A DNA stretch of 64,000 nt, from positions 434,001 through 498,000 of the forward strand of contig NZ_CBDCOT010000009.1 in the NCBI RefSeq assembly GCF_965219885.1, written 5' to 3'. The notes below the pieces were generated by a model, which had not been told where the DNA came from, did not search any database, and saw only the letters and a list, made by a program, of their open reading frames with translations. Position numbers and translations under genes: made by a program. Source of the stretch: Curvivirga sp965219885 (GTDB taxonomy: Bacteria > Pseudomonadota > Alphaproteobacteria > UBA8366 > Aestuariispiraceae). Below are positions 63,189-64,000 of the stretch, one piece after another. Positions within the stretch are counted from its first letter, which is position 1. Each line of letters starts with the position of its first letter.

Positions 63189-64000
63189 TCATTTTTCCAG
63201 CTTAAAAAGACTCTCAATCAAAGGATAGTTCTTTGAAAGTATTTCGATGCTATCCAACTGTTTTTCCATTAACAGTTCAAAATCTTGATCATAAATCTCA
63301 ACGCTACGCCCCGTCACCAAACTTGATAAATATACATATTCGCCGGATCGGATTTTTATCACACCATATTGATCTAAAAAGCTATCATCAGGGTTTAAAC
63401 TTCTAACCGACATTCCAGCACCTGCAATCAGGTCTGTTGGTAAAATCGACCATTGTGCCCAATCTTGATAGTGCTGCGCAATCCTATCTGCATAAGTGAC
63501 GCCCATCTCTAGGACAGATCCCTGTAACTGGATGACATCCATGTTTAATTCTGTTGCATTAAAAACATAATCTAAATGATAGACAGAGAGTTTCTTTTCC
63601 TCGGCCAACATAAAAATACCAGCCGCGAGTGATATCTTCGCCTCGAGAAAACCCACATTTAATCGATAATGTAATTGGTCTTTAGACAATATTGTATCAG
63701 GCAAGGCGATAATCGTCTTATTGTCCTGCACAGCCTGTAAAAGTTTTATACTGAGCTGGGAATCGTTAACATCTAATATTATCTGATCAAGATAGTCAGA
63801 AATCTCACGCCTGCGATAATTATGTCCTTTACGCAGCAGAACTTCAATTTCGCGATAATCCCCTAACAGTAGAACGTTTGAATTTTCTTCATGTGCTATT
63901 AAAAGGATGTTTTCTAATATCCATTCCCAACCATGCATATGTGCCAAGACTAAAATAGAAGCGGATGGCAATCGTGTCAGCACTTGTTTCAAATGGTTAT
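63189..64000 (-). CDS. LpxL/HtrB-like acyltransferase (5' end beyond window)
   Basis: The open frame reaches the right edge, so the N-terminus is missing. An apparent TTG start at 63992 is an edge effect, since codons upstream of it stay open. The visible 267 residues have the HX4E acyltransferase motif (HMHGWEW) near their start, then LLLGDYREIEVLLRK, a middle KTIIALPDTI and a hydrophobic GFLEAKISLAAGIFMLA. This matches the lipid A lauroyl/lysophospholipid acyltransferase superfamily, whose motif normally lies near residue 130. The stop is 4 bases before the PKS start at 63184, so the two genes are one operon. Transfer of the PKS chain to an acceptor is a reasonable but unproven role. Confidence 0.72.
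   Translation of the reverse strand, partial: NHLKQVLTRLPSASILVLAHMHGWEWILENILLIAHEENSNVLLLGDYREIEVLLRKGHNYRRREISDYLDQIILDVNDSQLSIKLLQAVQDNKTIIALPDTILSKDQLHYRLNVGFLEAKISLAAGIFMLAEEKKLSVYHLDYVFNATELNMDVIQLQGSVLEMGVTYADRIAQHYQDWAQWSILPTDLIAGAGMSVRSLNPDDSFLDQYGVIKIRSGEYVYLSSLVTGRSVEIYDQDFELLMEKQLDSIEILSKNYPLIESLFKLEK

Noticed and set aside
1..64000. CRISPR arrays, tRNA/rRNA genes, insertion sequences, attachment sites
   Set aside because: Looked for regularly spaced repeats, cloverleaf-like segments, transposase motifs and flanking duplications; none could be supported by eye.

Overview
The window is a chromosomal stretch of a Gram-negative bacterium, most likely a marine alphaproteobacterium (Rhodospirillales/Kiloniella-like). 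This is inferred from moderately AT-rich DNA, many TonB-dependent receptors, Na+-translocating NADH:quinone reductase, a GtsABC-type glucose importer and overall protein style; no rRNA or other phylogenetic marker is present. No tRNA, rRNA, insertion sequence, phage or CRISPR array was seen, and no gene-free gap exceeds 300 bases. || Region 1 (1-23.4 kb) is an iron-uptake supercluster. An AraC regulator (cut by the left edge) diverges from a TonB-dependent receptor, which is followed by a FepBDC-type ABC importer and a DUF2218 protein. An exbB-exbD-exbD-tonB energising operon comes next. Then follow two FecI/FecR surface-signalling modules. The first precedes a receptor-ATPase-binding protein-fused permease set in the same order as fhuACDB, ending in a DUF2218-siderophore-interacting reductase fusion. 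The second precedes another STN-type receptor and a PepSY membrane protein. Fur-like boxes lie before the main transcription units. A shared 28-nt ECF-type promoter motif precedes both exbB and the first STN receptor, so one FecI probably coordinates receptor and energy supply. No siderophore synthesis genes are seen, which suggests use of foreign siderophores. || Region 2 (23.4-28.7 kb) is a three-gene minus-strand operon (MMPL/RND permease, LolA-like periplasmic carrier, outer-membrane barrel) divergent from a TetR regulator, with two near-identical palindromic operators between them. || Region 3 (28.7-36.1 kb) is the nqrABCDEF operon on the minus strand, with its maturation genes apbE and nqrM diverging on the plus strand. 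|| Region 4 (36.1-38.3 kb) is a small accessory patch: DUF2971 protein, a 58-residue membrane protein, a CBS-pair protein and a cupin. || Region 5 (38.4-51 kb) is sugar catabolism: an OmpR/EnvZ-type two-component system, a glucose-type ABC importer, and a divergent six-gene operon encoding dehydrogenase, sugar-acid dehydratase, KDG kinase, KDPG aldolase, lactonase and mutarotase. Together these make a complete oxidative (semi-phosphorylative) Entner-Doudoroff route. || Region 6 (51-64 kb) is the least ordinary part. A dCache/HAMP class IIIb adenylate cyclase diverges from a tightly packed operon encoding a D-Ala-D-Ala-ligase-like ATP-grasp enzyme, an MFS transporter fused to a membrane-anchored two-domain periplasmic sensor-like module, and an orphan ABC_sub_bind protein. 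Converging on this operon is a single-module type I polyketide synthase (KS-AT-DH-KR-ACP), preceded by an LpxL-like acyltransferase that runs off the right edge.
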